NCBI GenBank assembly: GCA_947564305.1
Contig: CANOBT010000006.1
Span: 1-64,000 of the forward strand
DNA length: 64,000 nt
From: an uncultured Lachnospiraceae bacterium
Lineage (GTDB): Bacteria; Bacillota_A; Clostridia; Lachnospirales; Lachnospiraceae
Direction of reading: 5' to 3'
Shown: positions 55,023 through 62,953 of the stretch, piece by piece
Layout: every line of letters starts with the position of its first letter
How positions within the stretch are numbered: the first letter of the stretch is position 1
The notes under the pieces: model-generated
Database searches by the model: none
The model's input: the letters and a program-made list of their open reading frames with translations, nothing else
Told to the model about the DNA's origin: nothing
Made by a program: the position numbers and the translations under genes

Positions 55023-56522
55023 ATGAGAAGAACATATTCCAATCAGGAAATGACAAGAATTTTACAACAGGAACTGGTTATTCCTGAGCAGGTAGAGCAT
55101 GGCATGCAGAATGCATACATGAAGCTTGGTATCAAGCTCCCCAAAAAAACTTCTTTTTTCAGGAGACGTAAAGCCCTGCGTGTCCTGGCGGCAGCTGCAG
55201 TCCTGGCAGCCGGTTCCTCTGTCGTTGTATTTGCAGCGAATAAGCTGTTATCAGCAAATCTGGTCAAAGAACAAGGAACCGTCACATACGACCTCACGGT
55301 AGACCATGAACAGACCGCCCACGAAGTTGAAGTAACCCCCACCTATATGCCAGAGGGTTATCAACTGATGGATGAAGAGGATCCGTTGAGTGGAAAATGG
55401 CACAATAACGAGACCGGAGGCTCTATCACCATCGTTTCAGCAAATGCCGCGGAGTTGGATAAAGAGAGTCGTCTGGGGCAGATAGACTGGCTCATCCGCG
55501 GCATGAAGGAAGAAAATCTGAAAGAAGAATTAGAAATCAACGGCATGAAGGTAGCCTTATTCCTGTCAGAGAGTCCCTATGTAGACAGTGATAAAACAAC
55601 GGCAAACGCCATGCTATTCAATGAAGAGGAAGGATATCTGGTTGAAATTTTTAATATGGACAGTCATCTTCCAATAGAGGAAACCATAAAAATCGCAGAA
55701 GGACTGGATATCCGTGTTCTGGATTCCACCGTTCCCTATGCAACAGAGGAAGAAATCAACGCCCTGCTGACAGAGCAAAAGGCCGCGCAAAGACAACTGC
55801 AGGCAGAGATGAGGCCGGAACTGCTGGCGGACAACAATTTCTTTTCCATAGGCGAAGAATTGAAAATACCTTTCACTGCCGCTGAAGACGGCAGCGCACC
55901 AGATGATATCCGTTACACCGTAGAGGCCATAGAAATCAAAGACTCACTGCCGGTTTCCGAATATCCTTCAGAGAATTATCCCAACTATGACGCTCAGATG
56001 GCAAAATGGATGAATGAAGACGGCAGTCTCAAACCTCACGAACGTTTACGATTTTCCCGGGAGTCCACTGAAAATCCAACAATTGAGCCAACAATAGAAA
56101 CCGTAAATTCTAAATTTGTAGTTTTGCATATGAAGATAAAGAACAATAACAAAGCCAACCACCGGTATGATGATGAATTCCCTGTAGCTCCTGATGTCAA
56201 ATATCTGAGTAAGGATGCAGCAGGAAGCTACCTGCGTGATCCTGCAAATGATGATAAATATAGACCTGCAAATGAAAACTATGACCTGCAGTACGGCCAT
56301 CCTGTATACTTTGATAAAATGTATTACACCGAAGGCTTTGAGCGCTTAAAAGACGCTTATTTTGTTCCTTTAGAGCCCGGTGAAGAGATGGAATATACCA
56401 TCGCTTATGTAGTAGATGAAGACCGGTTAGAAGACGCATTTTTCCAATTTTATACAGGCTACGGCGGATGGCCGGTTGCGGAAGGCAAGCAGGAGTATGT
56501 CTATGTGAAAGCGAAACAGTAA
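55023..56522 (+). CDS. Membrane-anchored DUF4367-type protein, putative anti-sigma partner
   Basis: 499 residues. A cytoplasmic N-terminus of ~48 residues is followed by a single helix (ALRVLAAAAVLAAGSSVVVFAA). A large extracytoplasmic part contains a DUF4367-like stretch (TPTYMPEGYQLMDEEDPLSGKWHNN...ITIVSANAAEL) and a second beta-rich region with a C-terminal DUF4352-like look. The placement behind an ECF sigma gene and the topology suggest anti-sigma function. The N-terminal part shows no clear zinc-type anti-sigma motif. AAAGGAGGCTTATCAT precedes the ATG. Confidence 0.75.
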   Translation: MRRTYSNQEMTRILQQELVIPEQVEHGMQNAYMKLGIKLPKKTSFFRRRKALRVLAAAAVLAAGSSVVVFAANKLLSANLVKEQGTVTYDLTVDHEQTAHEVEVTPTYMPEGYQLMDEEDPLSGKWHNNETGGSITIVSANAAELDKESRLGQIDWLIRGMKEENLKEELEINGMKVALFLSESPYVDSDKTTANAMLFNEEEGYLVEIFNMDSHLPIEETIKIAEGLDIRVLDSTVPYATEEEINALLTEQKAAQRQLQAEMRPELLADNNFFSIGEELKIPFTAAEDGSAPDDIRYTVEAIEIKDSLPVSEYPSENYPNYDAQMAKWMNEDGSLKPHERLRFSRESTENPTIEPTIETVNSKFVVLHMKIKNNNKANHRYDDEFPVAPDVKYLSKDAAGSYLRDPANDDKYRPANENYDLQYGHPVYFDKMYYTEGFERLKDAYFVPLEPGEEMEYTIAYVVDEDRLEDAFFQFYTGYGGWPVAEGKQEYVYVKAKQ

Positions 56523-56527
56523 ACACA

Positions 56528-56564
56528 AGAAGGAGGCGCGGTGAAAATCCGTCCCTCCTTTTTC
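56528..56564 (+). terminator. Terminator after the anti-sigma-like gene
   Basis: AAGGAGG..CGG and CCG..CCTCCTT pair, followed by TTTTTC. The stem is GC-rich. Confidence 0.75.
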
Positions 56565-56648
56565 ATGTACTTTCAATCGTGCTCCTCCCATGCACCGATA
56601 AATTTTTTTCTCATAATGTAATATATACCTATTGATTGGAGTGTCTGC

Positions 56649-57416
56649 ATGGAACCAATACTGGAACTTAAAAATATCAATTATGCATACCACAACCTGG
56701 ACGGAGAAACCAAAGCACTGACAGATATCTCATTTTCTGTATTCCCCGGGGAGTTTGTCGCCATCGTAGGACCCTCCGGATGTGGGAAATCCACACTGCT
56801 GTCTATCATCTGCGGCCTCATTGAGCCAGAAAAAGGACTGATCAAACTGAGTGGGAAATATCTCAGAGACAGCACCACCAACATCGGCTATATGCTGCAG
56901 CACGACCACCTTTTTGAATGGCGTACCGTATATAACAATGTGCTCCTTGGCCTGGAAATCCAGCACATGCTCTCCGCCAAATCCCGTGGGCACGCTCACG
57001 AACTTCTGGAATTGTACGGGCTAAAACAATTTGAAAATGCAAAACCCTCTGAGCTTTCCGGCGGAATGCGCCAGAGGGCCGCACTGATTCGGACTCTCGT
57101 GCTGGACCCGGACATTTTATTGTTAGATGAACCGTTTTCTGCCCTGGATTATCAGACCCGTTTGTCCGTTAGCAACGACATCGGCCAGATTCTCCGCAAT
57201 GCCCACAAGACTGCTCTTCTCGTGACACACGATCTGTCCGAAGCAGTCAGCCTGGCTGACCGGGTCATCGTCCTGACCTCACGCCCTGCCACGATTGCAA
57301 AGGACGTCAAGATCACTTTTGAATTGGAAGAAGATACGCCCATGTGCCGCCGAAATGCACCGGAGTTCAAACATTATTTCAATCTTATCTGGAAGGAGTT
57401 GAATACCAATGCCTGA
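56649..57416 (+). CDS. ABC transporter ATP-binding protein (SsuB/TauB type)
   Basis: 255 residues with Walker A GPSGCGKST, Q-loop MLQHDHLFEW, signature LSGGMRQRAAL, Walker B DILLLDEPFSALD and the switch His in LLVTHDLSEA. The sequence type is that of nitrate/sulfonate/taurine or pyrimidine-precursor importers; the substrate is not shown. The stop overlaps the permease start by 8 nt. No binding-protein gene is nearby. Confidence 0.93.
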   Translation: MEPILELKNINYAYHNLDGETKALTDISFSVFPGEFVAIVGPSGCGKSTLLSIICGLIEPEKGLIKLSGKYLRDSTTNIGYMLQHDHLFEWRTVYNNVLLGLEIQHMLSAKSRGHAHELLELYGLKQFENAKPSELSGGMRQRAALIRTLVLDPDILLLDEPFSALDYQTRLSVSNDIGQILRNAHKTALLVTHDLSEAVSLADRVIVLTSRPATIAKDVKITFELEEDTPMCRRNAPEFKHYFNLIWKELNTNA

Positions 57417-58269
57417 TATCTATACCGAACCACATAAGGCGTCCGGGTTTCCTGGTGGTCATGAACACCTGCCCGAAGTTTCTGCCGGCCAGCAGCGTTA
57501 TCTGCATGGCCGAAAAAAGCACCGACGCATTGTCCGTGCCTCACGTGCCGCAATTCTGTTGGCTTTTCTTTTTTTATGGGAATTTACTGCCAATGTGGGA
57601 ATCATAGATTCTTTCATTTTCAGCAGTCCCTCCCGCATTGCCCTCTGCTTTTGGGAAATGGTAAAGGACAAAAGTATTTTCCTACATCTTTGGAGTACTC
57701 TTTATGAAACCATTGTCAGTTTCCTTCTGACAACTGCCGTCAGCATCCTGGCTGCCGTACTGCTCTGGTGCAGCAGCAAACTCTCAGAAATCCTGGACCC
57801 CTATCTGGTCGTGCTGAACAGCCTTCCAAAGTCGGCGTTGGCTCCTCTCTTAATCGTTTGGCTAGGTGCCACCCAGACTACCATCATCGTAGCGGGAATG
57901 TCCGTCGCCATCTTCGGAAGCATATTGAGCCTGTATACCAGTTTTATCGGCGTAGACCCTGAAAAAATAAAACTCATCTATACCCTGCGCGGAAATAAAT
58001 GGCATGCACTCACCAAAGTCGTACTGCCAAGCTCCATTCCCGCAATCATCAGCAACATGAAAGTCAATATCGGACTTTGCCTGGTGGGCGTCGTAATCGG
58101 TGAATTTCTCGCTGCAAGAAGCGGGCTGGGATATCTGATCATCTATTCCAGTCAGGTCTTTAAAATGGATTGGCTCCTGATGTCCATTGTCCTCCTCTGC
58201 ATCATGGCCATGTTCCTATACGCCCTGATCAATCTATTAGAAAACTTTTATAAAAAACATCTCTCATAA
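57409..58269 (+). CDS. ABC transporter permease (SsuC/TauC type)
   Basis: 286 residues. The first ~45 residues are hydrophilic and His/Arg-rich. About six membrane segments follow, with the binding-protein-dependent permease loop IYTLRGNKWHALTKVVLPSSIPAIISNM. LNSLPKSALAPLLIVWLG is also typical. It overlaps the ATPase gene. A solute-binding lipoprotein is expected for such importers but none is encoded beside it. Confidence 0.92.
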   Translation: MPDIYTEPHKASGFPGGHEHLPEVSAGQQRYLHGRKKHRRIVRASRAAILLAFLFLWEFTANVGIIDSFIFSSPSRIALCFWEMVKDKSIFLHLWSTLYETIVSFLLTTAVSILAAVLLWCSSKLSEILDPYLVVLNSLPKSALAPLLIVWLGATQTTIIVAGMSVAIFGSILSLYTSFIGVDPEKIKLIYTLRGNKWHALTKVVLPSSIPAIISNMKVNIGLCLVGVVIGEFLAARSGLGYLIIYSSQVFKMDWLLMSIVLLCIMAMFLYALINLLENFYKKHLS

Positions 58270-58297
58270 GAAACGACCTATGAAAATATCAAAAGTA

Positions 58298-58345
58298 AAC
58301 AATGTCCGAAATGATGCCATATATCGCACAATTTCGGACATTGTT
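58298..58345. terminator. Bidirectional terminator
   Basis: AACAATGTCCGAAAT and ATTTCGGACATTGTT are perfect 15-bp arms around an 18-nt loop. It lies between the convergent permease gene and the minus-strand hypothetical gene. Confidence 0.8.
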
Positions 58346-58375
58346 CCATTCTTCCCAGATTTTAATTAATCACAT

Positions 58376-58924
58376 TTAATCCTCTGCCCCATCTTCATAA
58401 ACAGAAAAACTCATTTCCAAATCACTTTTTACACTGTCTCCCATCAAATCCTCAACATAATTAAAATATCCGTCATTTCCCTTTGTTTTCATCCAAAACT
58501 CAATGGATTTTTCCAGTCTCAGCAAGCACTTCACCGGTTCTGCAAAATAACTTTCCAAATCCTCTTTGGAACTTAAATCGTAGGTTTCCTCCAGAGTTTC
58601 CCTAACCTCGTCATTGGTAAACGGGTCAAAGCTCATCAGCAGTCCTCTTGCCAAAGCCTCATTTTCCTCTGACTGAAGATTACCAAGATCATACTCCGTA
58701 TCTGTCAGATATCCGTCAACAGTCAATAGACAGATATGGATTGCCTCGATTGCCCTCCGGCTGTCTCTCTTTTCATTTTCACGGTGAAGCTTCAGCATAT
58801 TCGACTCCATAGGAAACAAAAGAAGAGCATACTCCTCTTCATCCCCCTTTTTCATAATACCAAATTTCTGTGACATCCTGCTGCTGATTCTGTCAAAGTT
58901 ATATCGATTAATTTTTTTCTTCAT
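58376..58924 (-). CDS. Hypothetical acidic cytoplasmic protein
   Basis: 182 residues with no signal peptide or membrane segment, predicted mostly helical, Glu/Asp-rich in its second half. GAAGGAGTGAATAAGA precedes the ATG, so translation is likely. I do not recognise the family. It is transcribed alone between two convergent terminator-bounded units. Confidence 0.75.
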   Translation of the reverse strand: MKKKINRYNFDRISSRMSQKFGIMKKGDEEEYALLLFPMESNMLKLHRENEKRDSRRAIEAIHICLLTVDGYLTDTEYDLGNLQSEENEALARGLLMSFDPFTNDEVRETLEETYDLSSKEDLESYFAEPVKCLLRLEKSIEFWMKTKGNDGYFNYVEDLMGDSVKSDLEMSFSVYEDGAED

Positions 58925-59004
58925 TCTTATTCACTCCTTCTATCTACGCAATGCAGTACCAGTGTATCATGTTCCCCTAAATCCGGCAAGAGTTTCAAAC
59001 AGGC

Positions 59005-59033
59005 TTTACACTAAAATCTCTTTTTGCTATAAT
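59005..59033 (+). promoter_or_regulatory. Promoter of aroB
   Basis: TTTACA (59005-59010), 17 nt, TATAAT (59028-59033), 41 nt before the ATG. Confidence 0.75.
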
Positions 59034-59074
59034 CCTAAAAGGAAAGAAATCATTTACCAACAGGAGAATCTATT

Positions 59075-60130
59075 ATGAAATTAACAGTTGATTTAAAGGA
59101 AAACAGTTACCCTATTTACATTGAAAATGGTATTTTGAAAAATGCCGGCAGCTATATTTCCAAAATTTTTCAGGGGCGGCGTATCATGATTATCTCAGAC
59201 GATAACGTGTATCCTCTATACGGCGAAATGCTGATCACCACTTTATCCTCCTATGAATGTCACAGCCTGATCCTCCCCCACGGAGAGCAGACCAAAAGCT
59301 TCCAGACACTGCCGCAGATTTATTCTGCCATGCTGGATGCAAAAATTTCCCGAAGCGATTTGGTGATTGCTCTGGGCGGCGGAGTCATCGGTGACCTTGC
59401 CGGATTTGCAGCGGCCAGTTTCCTGCGCGGGATAAAACTGGTTCAGATTCCCACTTCCCTCCTGGCCCAGGTGGATTCCTCTGTAGGCGGAAAAACTGCG
59501 GTAGACCTTCCTCAGGGCAAGAACCTGGTGGGCGCATTCTACCACCCCAAGCTGGTTCTGATTGACCCTGACGTACTGGACACGTTGCCGGAACGTTATA
59601 TTCATGACGGTATGGGAGAAGTCATCAAATACGGCTGTATCAAAGACGCTTCACTATTCCGTACTCTGCAAAATCATGTGTCCTTTGAGGATTTAAAAGA
59701 TGAACTTGCCTCGGTTATCTCCCGCTGTGTGGATATTAAACGAATCGTTGTAGAGCAGGACCAATTTGATACCGGTGAAAGAATGCTCTTAAACTTCGGA
59801 CACACGCTTGCCCATACTATCGAACAATATTACCATTATGAGCGCGAAAGCCACGGAGAAGCGGTTGCCATCGGCATGTACCAGATTACCAAAATTGCAG
59901 AAGAAAAGGCATTGACCCCGACTGGCTGCGCCGAAGCCATAAAAAATGTACTCGCCGCTTATGGCCTTCCCACTGCATGCGGGCTTCCACTCTCAGACTT
60001 AATCGGAGCCATTACATTGGATAAAAAGAACCTGAATAATCATTTGAATGTAGTTCTGCTGCATGAAATCGGAGACAGCTATGTTCACCCCACTGATATC
60101 ACTTTCTTCCATGGCGATTTTCTTGTCTAA
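59075..60130 (+). CDS. aroB: 3-dehydroquinate synthase
   Basis: Converts DAHP to 3-dehydroquinate, the second shikimate-pathway step, with NAD and a metal ion. The 351 residues show VIALGGGVIGDLAGFAAASFLRG, PTSLLAQVDSSVGGKTAVD and the metal-site HGEAVAIGM and NFGHTLAHTIE blocks. CAACAGGAGAATCTATT precedes the ATG. No other aromatic genes are adjacent; a response regulator starts 18 nt later. Confidence 0.97.
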   Translation: MKLTVDLKENSYPIYIENGILKNAGSYISKIFQGRRIMIISDDNVYPLYGEMLITTLSSYECHSLILPHGEQTKSFQTLPQIYSAMLDAKISRSDLVIALGGGVIGDLAGFAAASFLRGIKLVQIPTSLLAQVDSSVGGKTAVDLPQGKNLVGAFYHPKLVLIDPDVLDTLPERYIHDGMGEVIKYGCIKDASLFRTLQNHVSFEDLKDELASVISRCVDIKRIVVEQDQFDTGERMLLNFGHTLAHTIEQYYHYERESHGEAVAIGMYQITKIAEEKALTPTGCAEAIKNVLAAYGLPTACGLPLSDLIGAITLDKKNLNNHLNVVLLHEIGDSYVHPTDITFFHGDFLV

Positions 60131-60147
60131 AATTAAGGAGACCTCTC

Positions 60148-60828
60148 ATGAAATACGACTGTCTGATCATAGACGATGAAGAACTGCTTGCCAACAGCAC
60201 AGCAGAATATTTCAACCTATTTGGGGTAAACACCGCAGTTGTGTACTCTGCTTCCCAATGCCGTGAATTTTTCAAAGAACATACTGCTCAGCTACTGCTG
60301 CTCGACATCAATCTTGGAGACAGCAGTGGCTTCATTCTGTGCAAGGAGCTCCGTGAAAAAACAAAAATCCCAATCCTTTTCATCTCTGCGCGCACAAGCG
60401 ATGACGACATGATTGCAGCGCTCAACATTGGCGGAGATGATTATATTCAGAAGCCCTATTCTCTCGGTGTCCTGCTTGCCAAAGTAAAAGTAGTCCTAAA
60501 ACGTTATGGCGAGAGTATGGATACCAGATATTCCGACGGACATCTGACCGTAGATTTCAATGCCAGAGAGGTTTTAGTTGACGGTATCCCTGTCAAAATG
60601 ACCTCTCTCGAATTTAAATTATTATCCTATCTCGTCAGGCATGAAAGCAAAACTATTTCAAAGCAAGAACTGTTTGAAGAAGTCTGGGAGGATAAATTCA
60701 CAGGCGACGGAACACTGAATGTCCACATCCGCAAAATACGGGAAGCCATCGAACGAACTCCTGGCAAACCAGAATATATCATTACGGTCTGGGGCGACGG
60801 TTATAAGTTCATCGGAGGAATACAATGA
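60148..60828 (+). CDS. OmpR-family response regulator
   Basis: 226 residues: a receiver domain with the acidic pair in IIDDEE, phospho-acceptor Asp53 (LLLLDINLG) and conserved Lys102 (DYIQKPY), then a winged-helix DNA-binding domain (VKMTSLEFKLLSYLVRHESKTISKQELFEEVW). It starts 18 nt after aroB with AAGGAGACCTCTC. Its stop overlaps the kinase start by 4 nt (ATGA). Confidence 0.95.
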   Translation: MKYDCLIIDDEELLANSTAEYFNLFGVNTAVVYSASQCREFFKEHTAQLLLLDINLGDSSGFILCKELREKTKIPILFISARTSDDDMIAALNIGGDDYIQKPYSLGVLLAKVKVVLKRYGESMDTRYSDGHLTVDFNAREVLVDGIPVKMTSLEFKLLSYLVRHESKTISKQELFEEVWEDKFTGDGTLNVHIRKIREAIERTPGKPEYIITVWGDGYKFIGGIQ

Positions 60829-62090
60829 AAAAGCAGACTTTTCTCACCGCTCTTCTATTCATTTCCGCACTGGAAATCATAGCGCTCCTCTTCTTTGCTG
60901 CCCAGAGTACAAACTTTATGCAGGATACCATCCTGGTCAATGAAGCCGTTCAGTCTGTACAGGCAGACTGGAATACCATAGAAAATCATAAAAATCAGAC
61001 CACTCTTGATTATACAGTACTCGACATAGACGGAGTAATCCGGTTCAAAACGAAATCCGGTTTAAGTGAAAGTATCAGCCAGGCTGTCAAGCACAGGGAT
61101 ACCATACTCGATATCCAAAGCAATGATTCTATCGTTGGAAAAATCATCATTGATAACAACAGTGCCCAGATGTTTCAAGCATCCAGACAACACTTTTGTA
61201 TTCTCCTGTCTGCTGCCATCCTCTTACAATGCATTCTTTGCATCGGATACTCCATCCATTTGAGCCGGACGATGATTAAACCTTTTGAACGGTTGAAAGG
61301 CTTTGCAGAGCGCATCGCGGAAGGCAACCTCGAGATTCCTCTTGAAATGGACCGTCAAAATCTGTTTGGGGCATTCACAGAAAGTTTTGACATTATGCGT
61401 TCGGAGCTGAAAAAAGCAAAAATGGCGGAAGCACAGGCAAATGCAAGCAAAAACGAATTGGTCGCCAGGCTTTCCCATGATATCAAGACGCCTGTTGCAA
61501 GTATCAAGGCCGCCGCAGAAGTAGGGGCCGCCCTCGCAGATAACGAGAAAATGAAAAAGAACTATCTCCAGATTGTCCTCAAGGCGGATCAGATCAATAC
61601 CTTAATCACCAACCTGTTTACCGCAGCCTTAGGAGAACTGGAGCAAGTTTCTGTTGTACCGACGGATTTGAACAGTGAAGATTTGAAAATCATTCTTGAA
61701 AATTCCAACTATCTCCACCGCGCCTCAATTCCTGATATCCCCGATTGTATTTTATATGCGGATAAACTTCGTTTGCAGCAGGTATTCGACAATATTTTTT
61801 CCAACTCTCATAAATATGCCGACACGGAAATCGAGATGACCATATTCCAGGACAGTCACTTTCTCACCGTCAGTATCGAAGATTACGGCGGCGGCATTCC
61901 GGAGGAGGAACTGCCGCATCTGAAGGAACGGTTCCGGCGTGGCAGCAATACACAAAATATAGAAGGCGCTGGCCTTGGCCTTTATATTTCTGACTATTTC
62001 ATGACGGAAATGCAGGGTGAGCTCACCGTTGCAAATGGTAAAAATGGATTGAACGTCAGTGTATGGATTCCTTTAGGCGGTACAATTTAA
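60825..62090 (+). CDS. Sensor histidine kinase
   Basis: 421 residues. Two membrane segments (about 8-25 and 125-145) flank a ~95-residue extracytoplasmic sensing domain. A HAMP-like region follows (RTMIKPFERLKGFAERIAEGNLEIPL), then the dimerisation/phospho-acceptor site LSHDIKTPVAS (His218). The ATPase has the N box FSNSHKYA, G1 EDYGGGIPEEEL and GAGLGLYISDYF. It pairs with the preceding regulator. The sensing domain is larger than in the BceS intramembrane kinases, so direct ligand detection is possible. Confidence 0.94.
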   Translation: MKKQTFLTALLFISALEIIALLFFAAQSTNFMQDTILVNEAVQSVQADWNTIENHKNQTTLDYTVLDIDGVIRFKTKSGLSESISQAVKHRDTILDIQSNDSIVGKIIIDNNSAQMFQASRQHFCILLSAAILLQCILCIGYSIHLSRTMIKPFERLKGFAERIAEGNLEIPLEMDRQNLFGAFTESFDIMRSELKKAKMAEAQANASKNELVARLSHDIKTPVASIKAAAEVGAALADNEKMKKNYLQIVLKADQINTLITNLFTAALGELEQVSVVPTDLNSEDLKIILENSNYLHRASIPDIPDCILYADKLRLQQVFDNIFSNSHKYADTEIEMTIFQDSHFLTVSIEDYGGGIPEEELPHLKERFRRGSNTQNIEGAGLGLYISDYFMTEMQGELTVANGKNGLNVSVWIPLGGTI

Positions 62091-62115
62091 GCTCTTTCTA
62101 AGTGTACTCTGTCGA

Positions 62116-62170
62116 TTTAAGGAATCTTTAAGGTTTGGATAAAGACATTTAAGAATTGAAAAAATAGAAT
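62116..62170 (+). promoter_or_regulatory. Promoter with tandem TTTAAGG boxes
   Basis: TTTAAGG occurs at 62116-62122 and 62127-62133, an 11-bp period, and TTTAAG again at 62148-62153. A candidate -35/-10 (AAGACA 62142-62147, 17 nt, TAGAAT 62165-62170) follows directly. This is the layout expected for an OmpR-type activator; the upstream regulator is the obvious candidate. Confidence 0.55.
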
Positions 62171-62193
62171 AGAGCGTGCAAAGGAGGTTTGAC

Positions 62194-62952
62194 ATGAAAA
62201 CAATACTACTAAAAACTGACCATTTAAGCAAATCCTTTTCCAACGGCGGGATTTTGCAGCACGTTCTGAAAAATATTGATTTGGAGCTCTATGAAGGCGA
62301 TTTCACAGTCATCATGGGCGCGAGCGGCGCCGGTAAATCCACTCTGCTCTATGCCCTCTCCGGAATGGATACACCGTCACTCGGTACGATTACGTTTGGA
62401 AATACCATAATCTCCGATTTAAACCAGGACGAACTCGCTATATTCCGCCGGGAGCATTGTGGATTCGTCTTCCAACAGATTTACCTGATTGACGGAATGT
62501 CTGTCATGGACAACGTTTTGGCGTCGGGTCTGCTTGTGAATAAAAACAAAAAAACTCTCATCGACAGGGCCAAAGAATTATTTGCAGCAGTAGATATCCC
62601 CGAAGAAACCCAAAAAAAGTTTCCCACCCAGATTTCAGGCGGAGAAGCCCAGCGCTCAGGCATTGTCCGCGCACTCATCAACAGCCCCAAAATCCTGTTT
62701 GCAGACGAGCCTACCGGCGCTCTCAATTCCAAAACCGGACTCGATGTTCTCAACACGCTCACAAACTTCAACGAACAAGGACAGAGCGTCGTCATGGTAA
62801 CTCATGATATGCGTTCCGCACGCCGGGGAAATCGTATTTTATACTTAAAAGATGGTTCGATTTTAGGCGAATGCAGACTTGGAAAATACGAACATGGCAA
62901 TATGGAAAGACATGAAAAGCTTTCCGCTTTCCTTTCTGAAATGGGGTGGTAA
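62194..62952 (+). CDS. ABC transporter ATP-binding protein (MacB/BceA type)
   Basis: 252 residues starting MKTILLKTDHLSKSF with CAAAGGAGGTTTGAC upstream; the six-residue longer start lacks a site. It has Walker A GASGAGKST, signature ISGGEAQRSGIVRAL and Walker B ILFADEPTGALNS. This ATPase class works with FtsX-like permeases in antimicrobial-peptide resistance or lipoprotein/peptide transport. The permease follows after a 1-nt gap. Confidence 0.94.
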   Translation: MKTILLKTDHLSKSFSNGGILQHVLKNIDLELYEGDFTVIMGASGAGKSTLLYALSGMDTPSLGTITFGNTIISDLNQDELAIFRREHCGFVFQQIYLIDGMSVMDNVLASGLLVNKNKKTLIDRAKELFAAVDIPEETQKKFPTQISGGEAQRSGIVRALINSPKILFADEPTGALNSKTGLDVLNTLTNFNEQGQSVVMVTHDMRSARRGNRILYLKDGSILGECRLGKYEHGNMERHEKLSAFLSEMGW

Positions 62953-62953
62953 C

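Noticed and set aside
56523..56648. Riboswitch (for example TPP) ahead of the ABC importer
   Set aside because: The gap holds a terminator and a short AT-rich stretch; no TPP core (CTGAGA...) was found.
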